Source of the DNA: Actinomadura xylanilytica
GTDB lineage: Bacteria; Actinomycetota; Actinomycetes; Streptosporangiales; Streptosporangiaceae
Length of the DNA stretch: 64,000 nucleotides
Direction of reading: 5' to 3'
Assembly (NCBI RefSeq): GCF_030283145.1
Contig: NZ_JASNWE010000003.1
Coordinates: 186,001-250,000, forward strand
Made by a program: the position numbers and the translations under genes. Positions 17,566 to 26,341 of the stretch are shown one piece after another (positions within the stretch are counted from its first letter, which is position 1; each line of letters opens with the position of its first letter). The notes beneath the pieces are model-generated. The model saw only the letters and a list, made by a program, of their open reading frames with translations, did not search any database and was not told where the DNA came from.

Positions 17566-20500
17566 GGACGTCGCGATCGTCGGAATCGGTGCGGTGTTCC
17601 CCGGCGCGGGGGACGCGACGGCGTTCTGGCGCAACATCCGCACCCGGGTGGACGCGGTCTCGGAGGTACCCGCGCACCGCTGGGACCAAAGCGTCTACTA
17701 CGACGCCGAGGGCAGGGCGGCACCGGATCGTTTCTACTGCCGGCGGGGCGGGTTCGTCGACGAGGTCGCCGACTTCGACCCGACGAGATTCGGCATCATG
17801 CCGGCGGCGGTCGACGGCACCGAGCCGGACCAACTGCTGGCCCTGCGGGCCGCGGCCGAGGCGATCACCGACGCCGGCGGCGAGGACCGGCTCCCCGACC
17901 GCTCCCGCGTCGGGGTCATCATCGGCCGGGGCGGCTACCTCACCCCCGGCCTCGCGCGGCTCGACCAGCGCGTCCACACCGCCCACCAGCTCGCCGCCGT
18001 GCTGCGCGACCTCGTCCCCGGCCTGACCGGGGACCGGCTCGGCACCGTGCGCGAGGCGTTCCAGAAGGCCCTCGGGCCGGAGGAGTCGATCGGCCTGGTG
18101 CCGAACTTCGCCGCCTCCCGCGTGGCCAACCGCTTCGACCTGCGCGGCCCCGCCTACACGGTGGACGCCGCGTGCGCGTCGTCGCTGCTGGCGGTGGACC
18201 ACGCCGTACGCGACCTGGCCTCCGGCCGCTGCGACGCGGTACTCGCGGGCGGCGTGCACCACTGCCACCACACCACCCTGTGGAGCGTCTTCACCCAGTT
18301 GCGGGCGCTCAGCCCGACCGAGACGATCCGGCCCTTCGACGCCCGCGCCGACGGCACCCTGCTGTCGGAGGGCACCGGGATCGTGCTGCTCAAGCGCCTC
18401 GTGGACGCGGTCAGGTCCGGCGACCGGGTGTATGCGGTGATCCGCGGCGTGGGCGTCGCCAGCGACGGGCGTGCGACCAGCATGATGAACCCCTTGTCCA
18501 ACGGCCAGGTGACCGCCGTCGAACAGGCGTGGCGGGCCGCGGGCGTGGACCCGGCCGCCGAGCACGCGGTCGGGCTGATCGAGGCGCACGGCACCGCGAC
18601 TCCTGCGGGCGACACGACCGAGTTGGAAACGCTGCGGCGGGTGTTCGGCCCCGGCGGCCCGCCGATCGGCCTGGGCACGGTCAAATCGATGATCGGCCAC
18701 ACCATGCCCGCCGCGGGCGTGGCCGGGCTGATCAAGGCGGCACTCGCTCTGCACCACGCAACGCTGCCTCCGACCCTGCACATCGAGGAGCCGCATCCCG
18801 GCCTGAGCGGCACGCGGTTCACGCCGATCGCCGAGGCCACTGCGTGGGAGCGCCCGCCCGGGACGCCGCGCCGCGCGGCGGTCAACGCCTTCGGCTTCGG
18901 CGGGATCAACGCACACGTCGTCCTCGAGGAGGCACCGCGGGCCGCACGCGCGCGTGCCTCCGCACCGGCCCGGCCGGCCGTCGGCGAGCCGGTCCTGCGG
19001 ATCGCCGGGTCCGGCCCGCGGGACGTCGCGCGCGTCCTCGCCGCCGCCGACGCCGAGCTGATCGAGCGGTCGGGACGGCAGGTCCCGCCCGGCGACGGGC
19101 CCTGCCGGCTCGCGATCGTCGGGCCGGACGCGCGACGGCTCGCACTGGCCCGCAAGATCGTCGCGAGGGGGCGCGCCTGGCGGGGCCGGAGCGACGTGTG
19201 GTTCACGCCCCGGCCGCTGCTCTCCGGACCCGAGCAAGTGGCCTTCCTGTTCCCCGGCTTCGAGCCGGAGTTCGCGCCCCGCGTCACGGCCCTGGCCGAA
19301 CACCTCGGCCTGCCCGCCCCCGAGTTGTCCGGCAGCGGCGAGGTCGTCGAGCACGCACTCGACATCGTCATGGTGTGCCGCTTGTACGCCGCCGCGCTCG
19401 CCGAGCTCGGCATCACGCCGGGCGCGGTGGCCGGGCACAGCCTCGGCGAGTGGACCGCGATGATCGTCGGAGGGATCTACCCGGAGGTCGACGCCTTCAT
19501 CGCCTCGATGCGGCCCGGAATGGTGCAGGTGCCCGACGTCGTGTACGCGGCGCTCGGCGCGTCCGCCGATCGCGTCGCCGGTGAACTCGACGGGTTCGAC
19601 GACGTGTACCTCAGCCATGACAACTGCCCGCACCAGGCGGTGATCTGCGGTCCGGCAGACCACGTGTCGCAAGTCGTGGACGGCCTGCGCCGGCAGGGCG
19701 TGCTGACCGAGACCATGCCCTTCCGCACCGGATTCCACTCCCCGGTGTACGCGCCGCACTTGCCCGCCGCCCGGGCGGTGCTGGAACGGCTGGAGGTGGG
19801 TCGGCCGACCGTGCCGGTCTGGTCCGCCACCTCGCTCGAGCCCTTCCCCGCCGACGTCGGCGGCGTACGCGACCTGGTGCTGCGCCACCTCGTCGAGCCG
19901 GTGCGGTTCCGGCGCCTCACCGAGCTGCTGCACGACTCGGGCATCCGCGCGTTCGTCCAGGTCGGCCAGGGCAGCCTGGTCGGATTCACCGAGGACACGC
20001 TGCGCGACCGCGAGTACCTGGCGACCACCACCGCCGTGTCCACCCGCGACGGGCTCGACCAGCTGCGCCGGGTCGCCGCGGCGCTCTGGGCGGACGGCCT
20101 GGCCCCGGACTTCACCCGGTTGCCCGCCCCACCGCCCCCGCGCGCGCGTCCGGAAGGCACCGTGCGGCTGCGCCTCGGCGAGCCGATGGTCCGGCTGCCC
20201 GACCTCGACGGCCTCGTCGCCGCGCCCGCTGCCGGGGCAGCCGAGACGGTCGTCGGGAACGGCTCTTCGGTCGTCGCCGAGCTGAACGCCGCGCTCACCG
20301 CCACGGCCGCTGTGGCCCGGACGATCACCGAGGCATGGCTGGCCGCCCCTAGCGACGTGGCTCCCGCGGACGGCGAGGCGGCCACCGGCGAACCGCCGCA
20401 GGCCCTCAGCCGGACCAGGGTGTTCTCCCTAGCGACGATGCCGGACACCGTCGACCACTGCGTGTTCCCCCAAGCGCCGGGCTGGCCCGACATGACCGAC

Positions 20501-21943
20501 CGGTTCCCGGTCGTCCCGCTCACCACGATCCTCGAGGTGATGGCCGGGGCGGCCACCGAGCTGGTGCCGGACGCGACGGTGGTCGGCATCACGCAGGTCA
20601 GGGCGCTCCGTTGGCTCTGCACCGCGCCCGAGACGACCACCTCCGTGCACGTCACCCGCGGCGACACCGCACCGGACGGTGAGATCCAGGTCAGGGTCCA
20701 GATCGAGGGCTACGCGAGTGGCGTCGTACGCCTGCGCGAGACCGGCTGTCCGGACGCACCCGAGCCCTCGCGGCTGACCCTGTCGGATCCCCGGCCCGCG
20801 CCCGTCTCCGCGCGGGAGCTGTACGACCGTGACTGGATGTTCCACGGCCCCCGGTTCGCCAGCGTCGCCCACGTCGACGAGCTCGGCAGCGATGGCATCA
20901 CCGGGAGCCTGACCAGCCTCCCCGCCGAGGGCGCCCTGCTCGACGGCGCGGGCCAGCTCATCGGCCACTGGATGCAGGTCAGCCTGACCACCGACCAGAC
21001 CGTGCTGCCGACCGGGATCGGCGCGGTGCGGTTCTACGGTCCGCGCCCCGAGATCGGCGCGCGGCTGGACTGCCGCGCCTGGATCCGGGAGATCACCGAC
21101 ACGGAGATGCGCGCCGACGCCGAGATCCTCGACGGCGAAGGACGCCTCTGGTGCCGGATCGACGGCTGGACGACACGGCGCTTCGCCACCGACGAGCGGA
21201 TCTGGGACGTGAAGCTCCGCCCGCAGAGCGAGACCCTGTCCGAGCCGCACCCGGGCGGCTGGTGCGTCGTCCGCGAGCGCTGGCCCGACACCGGCTCACG
21301 CGAGCTGATCATGCGCCGATACCTGTGCGCCGCCGAGCGGACCCGCTTCGAGGAGCTGACGCCCAACGCGCGGCGCGCGTGGCTGCTCGGCCGGATCGCC
21401 GCCAAGGACGCCGTGCGGCGGCGGCTGTGGGACCACGGCGCGGGACCCGTCTACCCGGCCGAGATCACGATCAAGGACGACGCGGGGAGGCCGCGCGCGG
21501 CCGGGGCGTTCCGCGCGCCGGGGATCTCGCTGGCGCACTGCGCGGGTCAGGGGCGCAGTCCCGGCATCGCGGTGGCGCTGGCCGGGCCGGGCCCGGTCGG
21601 CATCGACATCGAGCCCGTCGCCGAACCCGACGACGACACCGAGAGGGCCACGCTGACCGTCACGGAGCGCCGGCTGCTCCACGACCGGACCGGCGCCGAC
21701 CGCGCCGCGCTGTTCACGCGGCTGCGGACCGCCAAGGCGGCGGTCGCCAAGGCCCTCGGCACCGGGCTCGGCGGTCGGGCACACGACTTCGAGGTACGCG
21801 CGTCCCCCGACCCCGCGGACGAGGACCTGGCTCTGGTCGTGACCGCGCCCGACGGCGACGCGTACCTCGCCGGCAGCACAGTGATCACCAGCGGGGCGGC
21901 GGCGTATGCCGTGGCCTGGACGTACGGAAAGGACGCGAAGTGA
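17558..21943 (+). CDS. Iterative type I synthase subunit: KS-AT-DH-PPTase-like
   Basis: A 1461-residue partner of PKS1. The ketosynthase is complete (C206, H344 in EAHGTAT, H381 in IGHT), so it is not a chain-length factor. The acyltransferase has S628 in GHSLGEW and GFHSP. Around 960-1210 is a hot-dog dehydratase with H967 (DHCVFP) and D1129/Q1133 (LLDGAGQ). The last 230 residues resemble a phosphopantetheinyl transferase with GIDIEP (D1350, E1352). The usual WxxKE motif reads RTAKAAVAK, however, so Trp and the catalytic Glu are missing while K1393 remains. There is no ACP in this chain. The DH-PPTase ending recalls enediyne PksE. The ATG at 17558 is fixed by overlap with the PKS1 stop. Confidence 0.92.
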   Translation: MSEDVAIVGIGAVFPGAGDATAFWRNIRTRVDAVSEVPAHRWDQSVYYDAEGRAAPDRFYCRRGGFVDEVADFDPTRFGIMPAAVDGTEPDQLLALRAAAEAITDAGGEDRLPDRSRVGVIIGRGGYLTPGLARLDQRVHTAHQLAAVLRDLVPGLTGDRLGTVREAFQKALGPEESIGLVPNFAASRVANRFDLRGPAYTVDAACASSLLAVDHAVRDLASGRCDAVLAGGVHHCHHTTLWSVFTQLRALSPTETIRPFDARADGTLLSEGTGIVLLKRLVDAVRSGDRVYAVIRGVGVASDGRATSMMNPLSNGQVTAVEQAWRAAGVDPAAEHAVGLIEAHGTATPAGDTTELETLRRVFGPGGPPIGLGTVKSMIGHTMPAAGVAGLIKAALALHHATLPPTLHIEEPHPGLSGTRFTPIAEATAWERPPGTPRRAAVNAFGFGGINAHVVLEEAPRAARARASAPARPAVGEPVLRIAGSGPRDVARVLAAADAELIERSGRQVPPGDGPCRLAIVGPDARRLALARKIVARGRAWRGRSDVWFTPRPLLSGPEQVAFLFPGFEPEFAPRVTALAEHLGLPAPELSGSGEVVEHALDIVMVCRLYAAALAELGITPGAVAGHSLGEWTAMIVGGIYPEVDAFIASMRPGMVQVPDVVYAALGASADRVAGELDGFDDVYLSHDNCPHQAVICGPADHVSQVVDGLRRQGVLTETMPFRTGFHSPVYAPHLPAARAVLERLEVGRPTVPVWSATSLEPFPADVGGVRDLVLRHLVEPVRFRRLTELLHDSGIRAFVQVGQGSLVGFTEDTLRDREYLATTTAVSTRDGLDQLRRVAAALWADGLAPDFTRLPAPPPPRARPEGTVRLRLGEPMVRLPDLDGLVAAPAAGAAETVVGNGSSVVAELNAALTATAAVARTITEAWLAAPSDVAPADGEAATGEPPQALSRTRVFSLATMPDTVDHCVFPQAPGWPDMTDRFPVVPLTTILEVMAGAATELVPDATVVGITQVRALRWLCTAPETTTSVHVTRGDTAPDGEIQVRVQIEGYASGVVRLRETGCPDAPEPSRLTLSDPRPAPVSARELYDRDWMFHGPRFASVAHVDELGSDGITGSLTSLPAEGALLDGAGQLIGHWMQVSLTTDQTVLPTGIGAVRFYGPRPEIGARLDCRAWIREITDTEMRADAEILDGEGRLWCRIDGWTTRRFATDERIWDVKLRPQSETLSEPHPGGWCVVRERWPDTGSRELIMRRYLCAAERTRFEELTPNARRAWLLGRIAAKDAVRRRLWDHGAGPVYPAEITIKDDAGRPRAAGAFRAPGISLAHCAGQGRSPGIAVALAGPGPVGIDIEPVAEPDDDTERATLTVTERRLLHDRTGADRAALFTRLRTAKAAVAKALGTGLGGRAHDFEVRASPDPADEDLALVVTAPDGDAYLAGSTVITSGAAAYAVAWTYGKDAK

Positions 21944-22245
21944 GCACAACGGACACAGTCCTCGGCGAAGTGGTCGAGATGCTCATCGAGATCGTGGGAG
22001 AGGATTTCCTCCTCGACGTCGAGATCACCAGGGACACCACGTTCAGCGACGACCTCGCCCTGGAGAGCATCGAGTTCGTCGCGCTCACCGAGAAGCTCCA
22101 GCGGCGGTACAGCGGCCGGGTCGACTTCGCCGCCCTCGTCGCCGACATGGACATCACCGAGATCATGGCGATGAAGGTCGGCACCCTGGTGGCCTACGTC
22201 GAGGAGCGCACGACAGTCGCCCGGCCGGGAAGCAGAGCCCGGTGA
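21940..22245 (+). CDS. Stand-alone acyl carrier protein
   Basis: A 101-residue acidic four-helix carrier protein. The phosphopantetheine attachment site is S43 in DLALESIEFVALTEKL. The GTG start overlaps the PKS2 stop (GTGA), which supports assembly with that enzyme. It gives the system a second carrier besides the ACP inside PKS1. It may hold the starter or the finished chain for the hydrolase, type III PKS or condensation protein (inference). Confidence 0.9.
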   Translation: MSTTDTVLGEVVEMLIEIVGEDFLLDVEITRDTTFSDDLALESIEFVALTEKLQRRYSGRVDFAALVADMDITEIMAMKVGTLVAYVEERTTVARPGSRAR

Positions 22246-22520
22246 TGCCGTACACGACCGTCCGCGAGGCGCGGTTCCACACGGTGGTTCCGGCGCCCGA
22301 CCATCCGGGTGAGCCGGTGGTGATGCCGCACGGTCCGTCCACCGGTAGCGCCGCCTCCTGGTACCCGGCCTGGGACCTGCGGAACGGGCCGGCTACACGG
22401 CGGATCACCGCGCCGGTCGAGAACACCACGGTGCCGGCCGGCCTCAGGGCGGAACCACCGGTGACCGGCCCCCTCACCGTCCTACCGGGGGCGGCGCTCA
22501 CGGAATCGGCTCATGGCTGA
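22245..22520 (+). CDS. Small hypothetical protein in the PKS operon (91 aa)
   Basis: The ATG at 22245 shares a base with the ACP stop (a GTG at 22242 is also possible) and the stop overlaps the hydrolase start at 22513. The 91-residue product is Pro- and Ala-rich with no membrane segment or signal peptide, and I recognise no motif. Tight coupling on both sides argues that it is translated. It could be a docking or scaffold peptide, but nothing in the sequence shows a role. Confidence 0.6.
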   Translation: MPYTTVREARFHTVVPAPDHPGEPVVMPHGPSTGSAASWYPAWDLRNGPATRRITAPVENTTVPAGLRAEPPVTGPLTVLPGAALTESAHG

Positions 22521-23361
22521 CGTCCACGCGAACGGCATACGGTTCAACGCGCAGATCCTGGAACCCCAGGAGCACACGGCGGACGCGCCGACCGTCGTCT
22601 TCGTCCACGGCCTGATCTCCGACAACCTGTCCAGCTTCTACTACACGCTCGCCGGGCCCGCCGTCGTCAACGGGGCCCGCGTGATCCTGTACGACCTGCG
22701 CGGGCACGGCCGCTCGCACCGGCCGGAGACCGGCTACACGGCCGACGACGGCGTGAACGATCTGTGCGCGCTGCTCGACGCGCTCGGCGTCGACGAGCCG
22801 GTCCATCTGGTCGCCAACAGCTATGGCGGCATCGTCGCCGCCCGCATGGCGGTGACCGAGCCGGACCGGGTCGCCGGGCTGACGCTGATCGAGGCGAGCT
22901 GCGCGGGTACGAGCGCCGCCGCCTGGATCGAGGACATGGCCAACACGCTGTCGGTGACCGCACTGCGGCTGGAGTACGACGGGGCACGGAACCAGTACGA
23001 CAAGGCCGGGCAGCGGCGAATGGCACGCCTGATCGCGCACGCCGACGGGCTGCTGAACCGGACCACCCTGGTGGACGATGTCGCGTCGGAACGGCCGCTG
23101 CGCCCGGCCGAGCTGGCCGCGATCCGCTGCCCCGTGCTCGGCGTGTACGGCGAGCGGTCCGAGCTGGTCGGGGCAGCCGCCGAGTTGGCACGTCATGTGC
23201 CGGACTGCACGGTCGAGATCCTGCCCGGCCTGGCGCACACCGTCCTGCGTGAGGCGACCGAGATCCTCCGCGACATCCTGCTGACCTGGCTCGCCGAGCA
23301 GCGCACGCGGGCCAGGGAACGCCGTGTTCCAGCCGCTCCCCTGACGAAGGAGGGCCCGTGA
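22513..23361 (+). CDS. Alpha/beta hydrolase (possible acyl-releasing or acyl-transfer enzyme)
   Basis: A 282-residue alpha/beta-hydrolase-fold protein. VVFVHGLISD supplies the oxyanion His-Gly, LYDLRGHGRSHRP is the typical strand-loop after it, the nucleophile elbow is ANSYGG (S103), and the catalytic His is H242 in PGLAHTVL. The start and stop overlap both neighbours. In polyketide operons such proteins act as editing or product-releasing thioesterases or as esterases. PKS1 and PKS2 contain no thioesterase domain, so release is a sensible inference. Confidence 0.9.
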   Translation: MADVHANGIRFNAQILEPQEHTADAPTVVFVHGLISDNLSSFYYTLAGPAVVNGARVILYDLRGHGRSHRPETGYTADDGVNDLCALLDALGVDEPVHLVANSYGGIVAARMAVTEPDRVAGLTLIEASCAGTSAAAWIEDMANTLSVTALRLEYDGARNQYDKAGQRRMARLIAHADGLLNRTTLVDDVASERPLRPAELAAIRCPVLGVYGERSELVGAAAELARHVPDCTVEILPGLAHTVLREATEILRDILLTWLAEQRTRARERRVPAAPLTKEGP

Positions 23362-24512
23362 GCCGCTTCCTGTTCACCGTGCCGCCGCTGACCGGCCACA
23401 TCAACCCGACCGCGGCGGTCGGCGCGGAGCTGACCCGGCGCGGTCACGAGGTGGCCTGGGCCGGGCATCGAGGCATGCTGGAACCGCTCCTGCCGACCGG
23501 TGCCCGTGTACTGCCGGTCACCGATGACGCGCTCGACCGGCTACTGCGCGAGGAGCGTCTCGCGCTGCGCGGCGCCGCGGCGCTGAAGTCCCTGTGGGAG
23601 GAGTTCATCGTCCCGCTCGGACAGGCCATGCTCCCCGACGTCGAGGCGGCCGTCGCGACCTTCGCGCCCGATGTCCTGGTCGCCGACCAGCAGGCGATCG
23701 CCGGGCCGGTCGCCGCCCGCCGTGCCGGGATCACCTGGGCGACCTCGGCGAGCACGCCGGCCGAGGTGCTGAAGCCGCTCGCGGGCATGCCGAAGGTCGA
23801 GGCGTGGATCTCCTCGCTCATGGCCGACTTCCAGGCCGGGTCCGGCCTGGCCGAGGCGGTCGACCTGCGGTTCTCCGACCGTCTCACGCTGGTCTTCACG
23901 ACCGGGGCGCTGGTCGGCGACGTGTCGCGGTTCCCCGGGCACTGGATCTTCGCCGGTCCCGCGCTGGCCGGGCGGCCCGACCGCGGTACGTTCCCCTGGG
24001 ACTGGCTCGACTCCCACCGCAGAGTCCTGGTCTCGCTCGGCACGCTGAACGGCCTGGTGGGCGAGCGCTTCTACCGCGTCGCGGTCGAGGCGCTCGCCGA
24101 CCTCGGCGAGGACCTGCAGGCGATCATCGTCGCCCCGCCCGGCATGCTCACCGAGCCGCCGCCGCACGTCCTGGTCACCGACCATGTGCCGCAGCTCGCC
24201 CTGCTGCCCCACCTGGACGCGGTCGTGTCCCACGGCGGCCACAACACCGTGTCGGAGACGCTCGCGCACGGGCTCCCGCTGGTCGTGTGCCCGATCCGCG
24301 ACGACCAGCCGATCATCGCGGATCAGGTCGTCGCGGCCGGGGCCGGGGAGCGCGTGCGGTTCGGCCGGGTCCGGGCGGACGACCTGCGCGCGGCGCTCCT
24401 CGCGGTGCTCGACGTTCCCGCTTACCGTGCCGCCGCCCAGCGCGTCCGAGACTCCTTCGCGGCCGCCGGCGGCGCCGCGACGGCAGCAGACCATCTGGAG
24501 AAACTGTCGTGA
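23358..24512 (+). CDS. UGT-type glycosyltransferase (GT1, macrolide glycosyltransferase-like)
   Basis: This 384-residue GT-B enzyme has N-terminal FTVPPLTGHINPTAAVGAEL for the acceptor side and a C-terminal nucleotide-sugar motif around HLDAVVSHGGHNTVSETLAHG followed by PLVVCPIRDDQP, where D/Q bind the sugar. This is the standard MGT/UGT arrangement. The GTG start overlaps the hydrolase stop. It probably attaches a hexose to the polyketide or lipid. The GHMP-kinase-like gene four positions on could supply or alter the sugar (inference). Confidence 0.92.
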   Translation: MSRFLFTVPPLTGHINPTAAVGAELTRRGHEVAWAGHRGMLEPLLPTGARVLPVTDDALDRLLREERLALRGAAALKSLWEEFIVPLGQAMLPDVEAAVATFAPDVLVADQQAIAGPVAARRAGITWATSASTPAEVLKPLAGMPKVEAWISSLMADFQAGSGLAEAVDLRFSDRLTLVFTTGALVGDVSRFPGHWIFAGPALAGRPDRGTFPWDWLDSHRRVLVSLGTLNGLVGERFYRVAVEALADLGEDLQAIIVAPPGMLTEPPPHVLVTDHVPQLALLPHLDAVVSHGGHNTVSETLAHGLPLVVCPIRDDQPIIADQVVAAGAGERVRFGRVRADDLRAALLAVLDVPAYRAAAQRVRDSFAAAGGAATAADHLEKLS

Positions 24513-26341
24513 TCGCCATCCCCCTCGCCGGCCTGCTCATCGGGGGCCTGCTGCTCAACGCGTCGCGCCTGCGCGGTCGCGCCGCGGCCCTGACCGAGCT
24601 CGACGCTCCCGGCGACGCCTCCGCCGGTGACAGGGCCTTCCGCTCCCTTGTCGCCGAGGGCGTCGTCCTGGACGAGGAGAGCCGCCAGGCCGCCGCCGCG
24701 TACGCCCACCGGCAGGACCACGACATCGTCGACCTCCTCCCCCGGGACCTGCCGATATCCGCGGCGCGCGACCTCGTACGACGCATCTCGCGGCCGGACG
24801 CCGACGGCCCCGGCAACGGTGTCGGCGCGGGCTCGGCCCTGCTCGTCGTCCCCGGCGTGCTCGAACGCGCCAACGTCACCGAGCCGGACGCGATCTCCAC
24901 GCCCGACCTGATCAACCTGGCGCGGCGTCTCAAGCACTACGCGCGCGACCGCAGCGCCCTGGCCGTCGCGCCCGCACTTCGCGCGGCACCGGACGACTTG
25001 GCACGGCGCCGGTCACGGCTCCGCGCGGGCGGCACGATCGTCCCGATCGACCTGACGCTGGCGCTCGTCCCGTTCGCGCTGCTCGTCGTCGAGGCGTTCC
25101 TCTCCTGGCCGCTGGCCCTGGCGTGTCTCGCGGTGTACTGCCTCCAGCCCTATCTCATCTTCGCCGGTACGGCGCTGCGCCCGCGCGGGTTGCACCTGGC
25201 GGCCTTGGCCCGTCCGCTGTACGAGGTGTACGTCTGGATGCGGACCGCGACCGGCCGGTGGATGTCGGAGACGGATCGGCGCGATGCCGCCCTGCGCACG
25301 GACGCGCGTCCGTACTACGACGCCGAGCTGGCCAAGGGGGTCGAGCGCTTCCTGAAGCCACGGTGCGAGACCTGCCCCTGGTGCGGCGCGAGCGACCTGT
25401 CGGTCGTGCTGCGCGGCCAGGATCTCATCTACCACAAGCCCGGGACGTTCACGCTGGAGCGGTGCGGGAGTTGCGGGCACATCTTCCAGAACCCGCGGCT
25501 GACGTCAGCCGGGCTGGACTTCTACTACCGCGATTTCTACGACGGCATCGGCGCGGCCGGCGCCGAGAGCGTCTTCATGACCTCCTCGCACGAATACCTG
25601 GGCCGGGCCCGGATGCTGAAGCCGTTCGCGACGCCGAAGCGGTGGCTGGACGTGGGGTCGGGGCATGCGCACTTCTGCGCCACCGCCCGCGAGGTCTGGC
25701 CCGACACCGTCTTCGACGGGCTGGACCAGGGCGCGGAGATCGAGGAGGCCGCGCGGCGCGGCTGGATCGAGCACGCGCACCGCGGGATGTTCCCCGACCT
25801 GGCCGACGGCATCCAGGGCATGTACGACGTGGTGAGCATGCACCACTACCTGGAGCACACCCGCGCCCCGTTCGTCGAGCTGGACGCCGCGGTGAAGATC
25901 CTGCCGCTGGGCGGATACCTGCTCATCGAGCTGCCCGACCCCGAATGGCGGCTCGGGCGGCTGTTCGGCAAGTACTGGGTGCCGTGGTTCCAGCCGCAGC
26001 ACCAGCACATGATGCCGATCGGGAACCTCAAGGAGGCGCTCACCGATCGAGGCCTGGCCCTGGTCGCCGAGGAGCGCGCGTCCGCGCACCAGCGCAACGA
26101 CTTCGTCACCGCGGCGTACCTGTGGTTCGCCGGGCTCGCTCCTGACCGGACCCTGCCGTGGTTGGCCGAGCGTCGTAGGGTGCGGCACGTGGGGCGCGGC
26201 CTGATCTGGACCGTCGGCGTGCCAACCGTGCTCGTCGGCCTCCTGCTGGACCACACGGTGGGCGCCTTCGTCGCGCGCCGGAGCGGCACCGGCAACGCGT
26301 ACCGGCTGCTCGCCCGCAAGGGGGACGGCGCCCATGGCTGA
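24509..26341 (+). CDS. Membrane-anchored SAM methyltransferase with zinc-ribbon-like motif
   Basis: A 610-residue fusion. Residues 1-20 form a membrane helix, about 175-215 hold two more (LALVPFALLVVEAFLSWPLA) and a fourth lies near the C-terminus. From residue 286, CETCPWCG and later CGSCGH form the four-Cys cluster that often precedes bacterial small-molecule methyltransferases. The class I SAM domain begins near residue 378 with RWLDVGSGHAHF, followed by MYDVVSMHHYLEHT. Ordinary members are about 300 residues, so the membrane-bound N-terminal half is an addition of unknown role. GTG start by overlap with the UGT stop. A lipid substrate at the membrane would explain the anchors (inference). 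Confidence 0.82.
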   Translation: MIAIPLAGLLIGGLLLNASRLRGRAAALTELDAPGDASAGDRAFRSLVAEGVVLDEESRQAAAAYAHRQDHDIVDLLPRDLPISAARDLVRRISRPDADGPGNGVGAGSALLVVPGVLERANVTEPDAISTPDLINLARRLKHYARDRSALAVAPALRAAPDDLARRRSRLRAGGTIVPIDLTLALVPFALLVVEAFLSWPLALACLAVYCLQPYLIFAGTALRPRGLHLAALARPLYEVYVWMRTATGRWMSETDRRDAALRTDARPYYDAELAKGVERFLKPRCETCPWCGASDLSVVLRGQDLIYHKPGTFTLERCGSCGHIFQNPRLTSAGLDFYYRDFYDGIGAAGAESVFMTSSHEYLGRARMLKPFATPKRWLDVGSGHAHFCATAREVWPDTVFDGLDQGAEIEEAARRGWIEHAHRGMFPDLADGIQGMYDVVSMHHYLEHTRAPFVELDAAVKILPLGGYLLIELPDPEWRLGRLFGKYWVPWFQPQHQHMMPIGNLKEALTDRGLALVAEERASAHQRNDFVTAAYLWFAGLAPDRTLPWLAERRRVRHVGRGLIWTVGVPTVLVGLLLDHTVGAFVARRSGTGNAYRLLARKGDGAHG

